64,000 nucleotides of DNA from Aphelocoma coerulescens (lineage: Eukaryota; Chordata; Aves; Passeriformes; Corvidae): the NCBI RefSeq assembly GCF_041296385.1, contig NW_027184061.1, positions 372,001-436,000 of the forward strand, given 5' to 3'. Under the pieces are notes generated by a model that was not told where the DNA came from, did no database searches, and saw only the letters and a list, made by a program, of their open reading frames with translations. The translations under genes and the position numbers were made by a program. Positions 1 through 11,504 of the stretch are shown piece after piece (position 1 is the stretch's first letter; each line of letters starts with the position of its first letter).

Positions 1-169
1 CTGCAGACACCCCCTTTTTCAGCTGCAGCTGCTGGCAGGAGCTCTCCCAAACCAGCGGTGTCTTAATGGCAATTTGGTTACAAAGGCAGCTCAGTTCCAG
101 TGGGAGAACAGAAAGCACACAGCAAGCCCGAAGGCACCGAAGCTGCAGCCAGGGAAAACCTCGACTTAC

Positions 170-248
170 GTGCCAAGTGGGCTAAAAAATACCCCGAATA
201 AGCCACAGAGTACAGAGTGCAAACTGCAGCAACCGCTTGCTGGATCAT
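170..248 (-). CDS. PAK3L: PAK3-like kinase, first coding exon (gene continues off left edge)
   Basis: This is the first coding exon of a minus-strand PAK3-like kinase gene whose other exons would lie left of base 1. The ATG is at 248-246 with an A at -3. The exon encodes 26 residues starting MIQQAVAAVCTLYSVAY and ends at a strong GTAAGT donor (169-164), leaving a phase of one base. It is essentially the same as the first exon of the complete gene at 29423-29501, and bases 1-1746 match 29263 onward in order. The segment is hydrophobic and could act as a signal anchor. Whether the off-window part of this copy is intact is unknown. Confidence 0.6.
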
Positions 249-1330
249 TTTGGCCGTGCTGCACACGTGGCAGACTGTACCCCTGCGAGCACAGAAGGAC
301 ACCCGGCAGGGGCTGGGCTGGCTGCTGAGAATGCCTCGGGCAGGAGGATCCTCCGGCAACCAGCGGGCGCCCAGAGCCGCTCTGGACACTGAGGGCTCCG
401 TGCCCACAGCAACGGGAACACGGCGAGGACGCGGCAGCGTTCCCGTGACATCACAGCAGCAGCTCCCGCAAGAACCGCCTGGAAGGTTCTCCTCTGTCAC
501 AAAGGAGCACAAAGGATCCTCCCGGGGCACAGCCTGTTGCTCAAAGCATCCAAGAGGAACCCAGAAAATGCAGCAGACCAGGACAGCCCATAGCCAAGCC
601 TGAACAACGAAATCAAAGCCATGCACTGATGCTCCGAATTAGGGGCGGGAGTAGCGAGGCTGCAGGGCTTCCCAAGGAGCCGGAGGCAGCCAACACGCAG
701 GGCTGGGCAAGTCGGGCCGGGAGCAGCGGAGAGCTTTGTTTCCCTTCTCAGCTGAATGGCGGCTCGGGCCGGGCCCGTTCCAGGGCTGTTCCTCAGCTGC
801 GGCTTTCCCCTCACGCAGCCCGGGGGGCGCTGGGAGCGCGGGGCGAGGCTGGGCCGTGTGCAGAGCCCGCCCCTCGCTGCGATTGGGCGGTGCTGCCGTC
901 AGTCGTGGTTCTGGCGCGCTGATTGGTCGGAGCGGGGAGCAGCCCGGGCCCGGAGCCGCCGGCAGGGCGGCCGTGGCGCAGCAGAGGCGCCATTGGCGGA
1001 GCGTCTGTGCGGGCCCGGGAGCGGCGGCGGCGGCCGGAGCCCGGTGAGGCGGCGGCGGAGCTCGGAGGCGGCCCCAGCGCAGGTGGGAGCCGCGCTCGGT
1101 TCTGGCGGGGCTCGGCGCTGGCTGCGGGCGGAGGGGGCGGCAGGGGGCTGGGGCGGGTTCGTTGTGCCGTGTGGGCGCCGTGTTCGCCCTGGCGTGAGGG
1201 CGCTGCGGGAGCGGCTGCCCGCGCTCTCCTTGCCGCTGCTGCCTCGGCAGGAGCCGGTGCCGGAGCAGCGCTGGCTCGTCCCGGCTGCTGTGGGTAGGAC
1301 AGAGGTGGCTGCCCCGTCGGCGGGAGTGTG
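249..1330 (-). promoter_or_regulatory. CpG island, probable PAK3L promoter (left copy)
   Basis: The stretch is very GC- and CpG-rich, most strongly at 750-1300. It has three ATTGG motifs at 882-886, 922-926 and 992-996, which read as CCAAT boxes on the minus strand. It lies upstream of the minus-strand PAK3L first exon and is repeated with few changes at 29502-30550. GTGAG/GTGGG donor-like sites on the plus strand (near 1045 and 1080) suggest it could also fire to the right. The start site is not determined. Confidence 0.55.
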
Positions 1331-1746
1331 CGGGAAAGTTCCCGTGGCCAGAGGTTTGTGTCCCCAGAGGAGCCGGAGGAGTCCTGTAAAAGGAACTTTA
1401 TTCCTGGACCAAGGGAGAGGCCACGGGGCATTTCCCGTGGGCTCTGTCCAAGTGTTGGAGGACGCAGCCTCCTTTTTATGCCGATTTCCCCGGCCGCATC
1501 TCCGTGTCCCTTTCCCCAGTGGCTGAGGTCCTTGGAAGGTACAGACTTCCCGATGCGCCTGCTGCATGTGCCCCTTAATGTGCACCCCCACTTTGTATAA
1601 CATCCGATATTCATGGCTCTGTGAAGTTTTATTTCCTTTGTTCTCTGTTTCCCCACTTTTCCTTGGCCATCTCTTTGCCAAGAGCACTTTGAGTCCTTTA
1701 ATTTTCCACAACCTCCTGGTCCTTCTGATGCCATCCCAGGGTGAAA
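1331..1746. other. CpG-island flank with retroviral remnant; no gene seen
   Basis: This continues the match to 30570-31535, but about 540 bp present there (roughly 30858-31398, LTR-like sequence and retroviral env end) is missing here around 1618-1630. Bases 1630-1746 match the env-proximal remnant at about 31398-31535. The match stops at 1746, where an inverted PAK3L segment begins. I see no coding exon of its own. Confidence 0.5.
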
Positions 1747-2127
1747 TGTGCTTCCCAAGGCTTGGACACAATGCTCCTTCCAAGCAGGGCCTGAGAACAG
1801 GAGTGGCTCCATGCTCAGAGCTTTGTTTCTGTGTTGTTTTTATGAGCTGGAGAAGAAAGAGCCTCTGAAGTGAACGGCCTGCCAGTGTCACTGCACTTCC
1901 ACTCTGCTCTTGTCCTCTTTCCTGCTCTTTGTGGGACTCTCTGTCTTTTTTGATTTGATTTGCTGTTCTCAGCTTTGCCTTGAACCATTTGCCCAGAGCT
2001 TGTCTGCACTGCACTCCTGGCCTGGCACAGCAAAGCTGCTGCTGGCAGAATTCTAAACTGTCCTTTCTTGTGGGATTGTGTATTCCGGCCATGGATTTCC
2101 ACCCTCGTGTTTCTTGCTCTGTCTCAG

Positions 2128-4427
<2,300 letters not shown>

Positions 4428-4439
4428 AGCACCTGGGGC

Positions 4440-4549
4440 CAGCTTTTTGTTATAGTAGTTAGGACAAGTGGTTAGTTACGGTAGTTAGCACTGCTAGTTA
4501 GTTATGGTGGTTAGGACAGCCTGGTAGTTATGGCAGTTTTTTGAATAAA
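4440..4549 (+). terminator. PAK3L 3' UTR with GTTAG repeats and polyadenylation signal
   Basis: After the TGA at 4425-4427 comes a short imperfect tandem run of GTTAGTTA/GGTAGTTAG-type units (about 4455-4540), then AATAAA at 4544-4549. The same arrangement occurs on the minus strand at 21952-22058 for the complete gene and again at the right edge (63951-63956). Confidence 0.6.
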
Positions 4550-4639
4550 AGCTCTGTTAAACCTCAAGTCCCTTGACGTGTCCCTTCCTTGTCCCCCTGT
4601 GACTCAGCTGCCCGGAGCAATGCGAGGGGAGAGCGGGCC

Positions 4640-5066
4640 CAGCCTTGCCCAGAGCTGAGCCCCAGCAGAGCCCCGGCAGAGCCCAGAGCAGCCTCAGCAT
4701 CGGCAGAGTCAGCCTGGAAGGAGGCGCCTGGAGCCTTCTCGACTGCAGCCGACTCTTGTTTACAAACCGCGTGGTGTGGGAAATGCCACTGGTTCTGCAA
4801 GAGGGCAGAGGGGGCCCGGGGAAGGCCCAAATGCGGGGGACAAAACCCGCCCAGTGCTGGAGAAAAACCACGCCTTTTTCCCCTCCCACGTCAGCCAAAA
4901 TATTGAATCCTAACCCAAGTCAAACGGGGCAGGGGAGGAGCCCAGGCCCTTCCACCCCTGCAAACCAAAGCTTCCCTTGCACGGCTCTGAGTCCCGGTGC
5001 CGGTGGCCCCGTGGGCGTTGGTTTCTGTCGGGCTCGCTGCCGCCAGCCCAGGGCCAGCCCGGGACT
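4640..5066 (-). repeat. PIM1L-derived flanking segment (inverted copy)
   Basis: This is the reverse complement of 21440-21870, which resembles PIM1L intron 3 (8870-9215) followed by a decayed terminal segment like that at 11292. Shared landmarks are the GCGTGGTTTTTCYCCAGCA block, the CTTGGGCCTTCC block and the TTTGTAAACAAGAG block. The match to the PAK3L flank ends at about 5066, after CCCGGGAC, where retroviral sequence starts. Confidence 0.5.
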
Positions 5067-5642
5067 GAAGCCGACTAGCAAAAGCTCGTATACAATTAAT
5101 CACCTTACAGTACCACAAAATTCAAATAATCCTGTTATTCTGAATCATTTTCTCTCACTGCAGTCTTCAGGCGAGACACAACTGCCCTGGGCAAAAGTCT
5201 GGGTGCGGAATTTACTCACTAACCAGTGGGAAGGCTGCATGAGCTTATCGTTTGGAGTCGTGGGTATGCTTGCGTTTCCACAGATACTGGGGTACGGTGG
5301 CTACCTGCAAAATGTGTTCGCCCTGACCTACGGCACCAGAGGCAGAACAGGCAACCTCCAAATGATGACCAGAACGCCAACCATCCAAATGGCCACCAGA
5401 ATGTAGATCATCAGCCTAATGACTCTTCTGATGATGACCAGGATGTCAACCATCAGGCAGATGGTCCTTCTACAAGCAGAGACTGGGATGGTCCTCCCAC
5501 AAGCAGAGACTGAACTTTAAATTTCTTGTTATGGAGTCAGATCGTTAAAGCCTTAAGGACATATTTAGAATTAATAACTGATGTAAATTTCTATTTAGGA
5601 TTAATAGTAGAGTTGTTCTCTTATCAAACAAAAAGGGGGAAT
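5067..5642 (+). mobile_element. Betaretrovirus-like (class II ERV) pol 3' end, integrase C-terminus
   Basis: Bases about 5180-5345 encode the C-terminal DNA-binding part of a class II retroviral integrase. Segments KVWVRNLLTNQWEG and ELIVWSRGYACVSTDTG are visible in two frames, separated by a one-base frame change near 5238. The frame then runs to about 5513 through an Asn/Asp/Gln-rich repetitive tail and stops. A purine-rich tract (AAAAAGGGGGA, about 5631-5641) abuts the LTR. No protease, RT or env is present, so this is only the 3' end of a provirus, cut at 5066 by the inversion junction. Confidence 0.7.
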
Positions 5643-5988
5643 TGTAGATACAAAAATGCTGCTAGCAAGGATTTTCTTGCTATTTTCTAAGTCCATGAGA
5701 GACTTTTCTCTCTCACAGAAGAGGTGGCAGGGAATGCAAACAACCAAACTACCTGCAACCTTGAAAAGTCTTGTTTATGGTACAGTAGAAAAATATTTTG
5801 ACAATGGATGTTTTAGGATTTTAGCCAATCCCCAAGGGGAGGCTGATCCTTTGTCCAATTAGACTCTGAAGAAAAAAGTCTATAAAAGAGTTTGTAAAAT
5901 AATTAAATAAATCAATCTTGCTGCACAATTCCTGCCTGCTGGACCTTCTCTCCTCCTCTTCCCTATGGCTGCGGGACACGGTGATACA
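5643..5988 (+). mobile_element. 3' LTR of the class II ERV fragment
   Basis: The LTR runs from TGTAGATA (5643), just after the polypurine tract, to GTGATACA (5988), so the termini are TGTA...TACA. It is 346 bp long with a TATAAAAG box at 5881-5888 and AATAAA at 5906-5911. Confidence 0.7.
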
Positions 5989-6562
5989 CCCTAGGGCCTA
6001 GGCCTGTGGTAATAGCTTTCTGTTCAAGTTACAAAGCATTTTAAACCTTTCTTTGCAGAGTATCTTAATACATATCAACCAATAAGCACCATACACAATA
6101 CTTTTACATTTGGCTATAGCCAAATAGCTACTACCATTACCATATTATAGTCATTATTATCCAATCACAAGAGTAAGCAAGTTACAATTAAAGCTTACAA
6201 TGGAAAGTTCTCAGACCTTTCTTCCACCTGCCACATCGACATTTGTTTGCCGGTGATAGCTCTCTCTTTTTGGTAAAAACATGTTTTCTATTTACTTATG
6301 CTCTTCTTGAGACTTATTTACTTGGTGAAAAACACGTCTTTGTTTGTTGTCACATACCTTTGTTCTAATCATAAAAATCTCCTTCCAGCTCATCTCCAAC
6401 CTTTGCCTTCTCAGTTATTCAATGATCACTGGTTCAGCAAAACACCTTTTCTCTACATCAAAACTTGCTTTCATTTCTATCTCACCCTCAGTTTCTACAT
6501 TCAGAGATCTTTCTGCCAAGCCTACATATCTGTGAAACTTTCTTACCAAACTTTCATCCTCT
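5989..6562. other. AT-rich stretch, possibly another LTR remnant; no gene seen
   Basis: This is about 570 bp of AT-rich sequence with CCAAT motifs (6079, 6160) and no homologous counterpart at 43.0-43.5 kb. The composition contrasts with the GC-rich neighbours and recalls retroviral LTRs in the reverse orientation. I could not find both ends or a target duplication. Short reading frames here have no recognisable motif. Confidence 0.3.
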
Positions 6563-7195
6563 CCAACAGGGGACTGAATGCCACGGACAGCGATTGCTGA
6601 GAGTTGGAGATTCCAAACGCTCCAAGGGGCCCGAGGGAACCGCGCTGCGGCCTCGGGGCCTCCCTGGGGCACCACGGGGACCCCCCGAGCAGAGCGACTC
6701 TTCCCGCCCCCCAAAGTCCACAGGTTTGGGTCAGCTGAAGAAAAGAGCTGGAAAAAGGGGCTGGAAAGGGGCTGGAGCCCGAGGGGACCCCTCAGCCATG
6801 GCCCGGAGCAGCCGCAGGAAAATGCCCCAGAAACCAAGGAAATCGATGGAAGTAATGAGGAATTTTGGAACTCTTCCCGCTGCTGTTTCCAGAAGGTCCC
6901 AGCCGGGTCCTGCCAGGAGGAGCCGGGGACGGGGAGGGGCCTCAGGGCTTAACTGGGGAGAAAAGTTGAATTGGGGCAAGGAAACTTTAATGGTGGGGAG
7001 AAAATGTGAATGGAGGGGATTTGAATGGGAGGGGATGGTTTGAATTGGGCAGAGCAAATGAAGTGGGGGAGGAGCCCCCCAGCCCTCGGCTGTGCCCCGA
7101 AGGTGCTGCCAGCGGTTCCCCTGCTCCCACCCCCCGGGCTGGGGGCGCGGAGCTGCCGCTGCTCCCCGGGAATGCCACGGGATAAAAACTCCACT
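6563..7195. other. Duplicated GC-rich segment before the MHC remnant; no gene seen
   Basis: The segment matches 43532-44160 closely. It contains the start of the large duplicated block; the left limit of the match is about 6563. Open frames around 6795 and 43760 begin with Met-Ala-Arg-Ser-Ser but show no domain I recognise. It may be intron or flank of the MHC class II beta gene from which the following exon came. Confidence 0.35.
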
Positions 7196-7900
7196 CAAGC
7201 TTTTATGTTCCCAGTCATTCCCAATAAGATCCCAGTTGCCCCCAACATGGTCCCAGTTGTTCCCAGTCATGCCCAGCGTGGTTCCTTTCACTCTCAGTCC
7301 CTCCCAGTAGGAGTCAGGTACAGCCCCAGTCACTTCCAGTATGAACCCAGTCACTCCCAGTCAGTCTCTCTATGATGCCTTTTGCCCCCATCATGGTCCC
7401 AGTTGCTCTAAGCATGATCCCAGTATGAGTCCAGTCACCCCCTCTTATGATTCCAGGTAACTTCCCCGTGTGAGTCTGGTTTGATTCCTGTCACCCCCAG
7501 TATGATCCCAGTCACTTCCAGATACTCCCAGAACTATGCCAGTCACTGCAACATGACCCTGTCACTCCCAGTATGATCCCAGTATGACCCCAGCATGCAC
7601 ATGCTGCTCCCAGGATGATCCCAGTTGCCCCCTGCATCTTTCCAATTGCGCCCTTTTGCCACCACTGTGGTTCCAGTCACTCCCAGAATTATTCTAGTCA
7701 GTCTCAGTATGATGCAAATCACTCCCAGTATATCCCAGCAGCACCCATTGGGCCTCAGCATGTTCCCAGTAGCCCTCAGTGTGGTCCCAATATATCCCAG
7801 TATAATCCCTGGTGTCCCAAATCTGGCCCTGCCCAGTCCTGATCTGAGTCCCAGTGTATCCTCCTGTCCCATTCTGTCCCAGTCCATCCCATTCTGTCCC
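7196..7900 (+). repeat. Minisatellite of CCCAGTATGATCCCAGTCAC-type units
   Basis: About 700 bp of imperfect, interspersed units built from CCCAGTATGATCC, CAGTCACTCCCAGT and CCCAGTTGCCCC. It stands directly upstream of the MHC class II beta transmembrane exon, where it would be intronic. Copies lie at 44160-44900 in the same orientation and at 20487-20760 and 62486-62757 in the opposite orientation. Confidence 0.8.
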
Positions 7901-7969
7901 AGTCCATTCCGGTCCCTTCCCGGCAGCCACCGCCGTTTCCCGGATCCTTCTGCCCCCCACCCATCAAAG

Positions 7970-8067
7970 CTGCCCCCCGCCCCCCCAAGATGCTGACAGG
8001 GATCGGGGGCTTCGTGTTGGGCTTCGTTTTCCTGGCGCTGGGGCTCGGCTTCTACCTGCACAAGCAG
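7970..8067 (+). pseudogene. MHC class II beta chain, transmembrane exon remnant
   Basis: The exon encodes MLTGIGGFVLGFVFLALGLG followed by FYLHKQ. This is the conserved connecting/transmembrane segment of avian MHC class II beta chains, with the small-residue face (G-x-x-G) seen in alpha/beta pairing. The boundaries AAAG|CT and CAG|GTGATG give 98 bp, the same as the copy at 44972-45069. A possible cytoplasmic-tail exon follows CCCACAG at 8166. The peptide-binding and Ig-like exons are absent upstream, so this is an isolated remnant. Confidence 0.75.
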
Positions 8068-8258
8068 GTGATGGGAGGGGCCCGGGGGTCGTGTCCCCCC
8101 TCCCCCAGAGCTCTGTGCTCCCCCGGGCCCCCCAGCCCGGTGTCACCCCCTTTGCTCTGCCCACAGAGCTCCTGAGCCGCCGGCGGCCACAGCCCCTCCC
8201 CGTGGCCTCGGGCCCAGCCGGGACCCCTCGCCCAATCCCCGCGCTGATTTTGGGGGGT

Positions 8259-8262
8259 CGTG
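8259..8262. other. Deletion junction with CGTG microhomology
   Basis: Left of this point the sequence follows 45261 and right of it follows 47979 of the second unit. CGTG occurs at 45261-45264 and 47979-47982, so 2718 bp present in the second unit are missing here. Lost are the zinc-finger-type CpG island copy, the GGAGAA array, a CR1 fragment and PIM1L exons 1 and 2. Confidence 0.75.
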
Positions 8263-8274
8263 CTCCTCCCGCAG

Positions 8275-9864
8275 CCCGACGGCACCCGAGCACCACTGGA
8301 GATCGTGCTGCTGGACAAGGTGTCCGCTGGCTTCCCTGGCATCGTCCAGCTCCACGAGTGGCTGGAGCTCCCCAACAACGTGGTGATGGTGCTGGAGCGC
8401 CCGGAGCGGTGTCAGGACCTCCTTCGCTTCATTCGGGCACGGGGCTTCCTGTGCGAGGAGGTGGCGCGGCACCTGTTCCGCCAGGTGCTGGAGGCCGTGC
8501 GGCACTGCACCAGCTGCGGGGTCCTGCACCGGGACATCAAACCGGAGAACATCCTGGTTGACCTGGCCACCGGGCAGGCCAAACTCATCGACTTTGGCTG
8601 TGGCACCTACCTGCAAGCCGCAGCCTACACCAGCTTTGCAGGTGAGCCCACGCAGGGGGAGGCTCCTGGTAGCGGCATCTCACAGCCCAACATCTCACAG
8701 CCCAACATTTCACGGCCCAACATCTCACAGCCCAAGCCGGCTGTGGCAGGGGGGATTCTCCCTTTTGCTGCCAGTCATGGCAGCCGGAGTCTTCAGCTGA
8801 GCTGCTTTTGAGCGGCGCTGGCTGAGGGGCCATCTTCCAGCCCTGCCGGCAGCCTTTGCCAGCCACTCTGCCCAGGACTGGCGCTGGGGCTGGGGCAGCC
8901 AGCGCCACAGAAACACCCGTGGGTGGGGGTAGCAGAGAGGGGGGGCCAGAACCTGTGCTCCAGCCCGTTTGGTGTGCAGGCGAGACAGGGCTCGGACTGC
9001 TCTGCTGCCCGTGGTTGCCTTGGCTTAAGAATGGTTTCTGGGGCAGTGCAGGCAGGGAGGATGAAAGCGTGGTTTTTCCCCAGCACCAAGTGGGTTTTTC
9101 CTTTGCATGGAATGCTCGGGCCTTGCCAGGGCTTCCGCTGCCCTCTTGCAACACCAGCGGCTTCTTTTCCAACCCCCAGTTTGTACACAAGTCCCAGGTG
9201 CTGGCCAGAGGGCAGCGGGTCACGCCGCGTGCCGCTGCTGCGGCCCCCGCATGCCCAGGGATGCTGGGGCGAGGCTCTGGGAGCAGGCAGCGTCCCCCTG
9301 AAGAACTCCATCTCTATTCCATAGGAACACCATCCTACAGCCCCCCGGAATGGACCCAGTTCGGCTGGTACTACGGCAAGGCAGCGACCGTCTGGTCCCT
9401 GGGCATCGTGCTGCACCAGATGGTCTGCGGGGAGCACCCTTTCAGGAGGGGCTGGAACAGCACCTGGGGCCGGCTCTCGCTCCCACAACGGCTCTCTGCA
9501 GGTGGATCCTCATCTCTGCAGCACGGGGGGAATAGCAGTGCTGGGAGACAGCAGCGGGCTCAGGAGCATCCCACACTGGCAGCTGCTGAGCAGGTGGCAA
9601 TGTCCTGCTCTCCTGCTCTCCTCCAAAAGAAAGAATTGATGGCAAAGTTTAGGCACAGCCCTGAGCACACGCAGCACGGCCTGGCCATGGCAAGAGTGGG
9701 GCAAAGCGGACAGGAGCCTTCTGCAACTGACTGGTGCTTTCTGCTTTCACTCCGCAGAGTGCCAGAATCTCATCCGACGGTGTTTATCCGTGCTCTCCTC
9801 GGAAAGGCCCTCATTAGAAGATCTGTCCTGTGATCCTTGGATACAGGATATTCGCGTGCCATAG
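8275..9864 (+). pseudogene. PIM1L: PIM1-like kinase lacking exons 1 and 2
   Basis: Three exons are intact and in phase. 8275-8641 carries the hinge [19 protein letters not shown] and LIDFGCG. 9325-9501 carries [10 protein letters not shown] and [21 protein letters not shown]. 9758-9864 begins [20 protein letters not shown] and ends DPWIQDIRVP and TAG. The glycine loop and catalytic lysine exons are removed by the deletion at 8259-8262, and no ATG precedes exon 3 in frame, so a normal kinase cannot be made. The coding exons differ from the complete copy (47995-49583) at only a few residues. Transcription from the upstream MHC segment could in principle give a chimeric transcript; nothing in the sequence shows it. 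Confidence 0.85.
8870..9215 (+). repeat. PIM1L intron 3 block, member of a dispersed local family
   Basis: This part of intron 3 recurs in diverged form at 10515-10795 and 21440-21790, with near-exact copies at 48590-48935, 50235-50515 and 63445-63795, and inverted at about 4720-5066. Shared landmarks are CTGGGGCTGGGGCAGCCAGC, the GCAGGCRAGRCAGGGCT type block, GTGGTTTTTCCCCAGCA and GGGCCTTGCCAGG. All members appear to come from PIM1L intron 3 rather than from a transposon. Confidence 0.55.
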
Positions 9865-9989
9865 GAGAAGGGAGAGAGCCACACGCACGCTTTGACCCAG
9901 GGAGCCGGTAAGTTCCAGCTGCACACGCGCCTTGGCAAGAAGCAGCAAAGAAAGGCAGAGTTTTTGTCCTGCCTGAATCGCTGCGCAGG

Positions 9990-11504
9990 GCTCCTCAGCT
10001 GGGCACGCGCAGCCCTGCTGCTGGAGCTGAGCTGCTCTTCCCAGCACTGGTGGCCCCCACGCCAGCTGCTTTTGCTTGTCCTTCTTCAGCGACAGCCGGG
10101 GCCCTGGGCAGAGCACTGACAGCCTGCTCCAGCCCCAGGGAAGAAGGAGCCCCTGGAGAAGCTGTGCCAGGTGCGGCTGCTGCTGCGGGAGACATGGAGG
10201 GTGACATCAAGGATGACAAGCTCTTCCTCCACCTGGCAAGCTGAAGATGATGGACTTCAATTGTGGCACCTTCTCCAAAGCCAGGCTCCACAGCGAATTT
10301 GCAGATGAGTCCACACGCAGGGGGATGCTCCCAGATTTGTGCATTGCACAGCCTGGCCGGGAAGCAAAGGTTCCCCCCTTTGCTGGGGCGGATGCAACCA
10401 ATTCTTCAATCGGCTGCCAAGCTGCTTTTTGCCAGGGCTGGGGGGATGGGCTGGGCTGGTTTTGAACTGGGAGTCTGCTCCTGGCCCTGCCAACAGCCCC
10501 CAGCACCCACCGTGGCCCGCCCTGGGGCTGGGGCTGGGGCAGCCAGCCCAACACAAACAAAGCCCCATGGTGGGAGCAGAGGTTGGACACCAGAAGCTGT
10601 GCATGGGCTGCTTTGCTCTGCAGGCAAGGAAGGGCTTGGGCTGCTCCACTGCCCTTGTTGGCTTTGGGCTCAGCATGACTTTTGGGGGCAGTGCAGGGGG
10701 AAGGCAGAAAGCGTGGGCTGCCCTGGCCTGTGGGTGGGTTTTTCCCTCGCATGGTGGGCTTGGGCCTTCCTCAAGGCCCCAGCAGAGGGAAGATTTTTTA
10801 CCTTTTTCTTTGTTTTCCGTTTTTGTCTGTAATCTCTTTTCATTGATTTATGGTTTGTTTTTCCAAAGGAAGCGTTCTAGGTGCTGTCTGGTCCGGATGG
10901 CGAAGTGCTTGGGAGCAGCTGTGGCGTGGATGGGACGTGCCCTTGGAGAAGGGCTGAGGACACCGTTTGGGAGCAGCTTTTCTTCTGGCGGCGGGAGGTG
11001 TGAGGTGGGTGCCCGTCCTCTTGGCACGGCTGGGATAAGGGCTTTTGGGAGACGGCAGCGAGCGCAGCAGCATCCCGCTCTGGGCAGCTGCTGAGGAGGT
11101 GGCTGTGCCACGGCCGGCTGCAGGCTGGGCACGTGTCCTGCCCTCCTGCTCTCCTGCCAGAGGCAGCAATGCTGGGCAGCTTTGGGCAGCGCTCTGAGCA
11201 CGGCGAGCACGGCCTGGGCACCGCGGGCGGCTGGGACAAGGGGGACGGGAGCCTTCAGCTGACGGGCGCTTTCTGCTTTCTCTCCTTGCAGCCGGGCTCT
11301 GGGGATGCTGAGGCTGCTCTGGGCTCCGCCAGGGCTCTGCTGCGGCTCAGCCCCGGGGCCTCGAGAAGCCAAAGAAGAAACGCCGTGACCTGCAGCAGAG
11401 ACGTGCTTGAGCAGCTCGGCAGTGCAGCTCAAGTTTGCAGAGCGTGCACCTCCAGGGGAAAATATGACACCCCCCCAATAACAAACTTGTTCAGTAACTT
11501 CTGA
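9990..11504 (+). pseudogene. Second, decayed PIM1-like gene in the same unit
   Basis: This is a diverged partial PIM1L copy in the same order as the first. About 10135-10304 matches exon 3: DIKDDKLFLHLA, then after a frame change LKMMDFNCGTFSKARL, so DFG has become DFN. Its 5' splice site reads GCAG|ATGAGT, an AT where PIM1L has GT. An intron-3-type block follows at 10515-10795. Bases about 10868-10985 resemble exon 4, with GTCTGGTCC and GTGCTTGGGAGCAG in register. The intron before exon 5 and its acceptor (AG at 11290-11291) are kept, but the exon after it is replaced by a segment also seen at about 21795-21860. It cannot encode a kinase. Confidence 0.6.
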
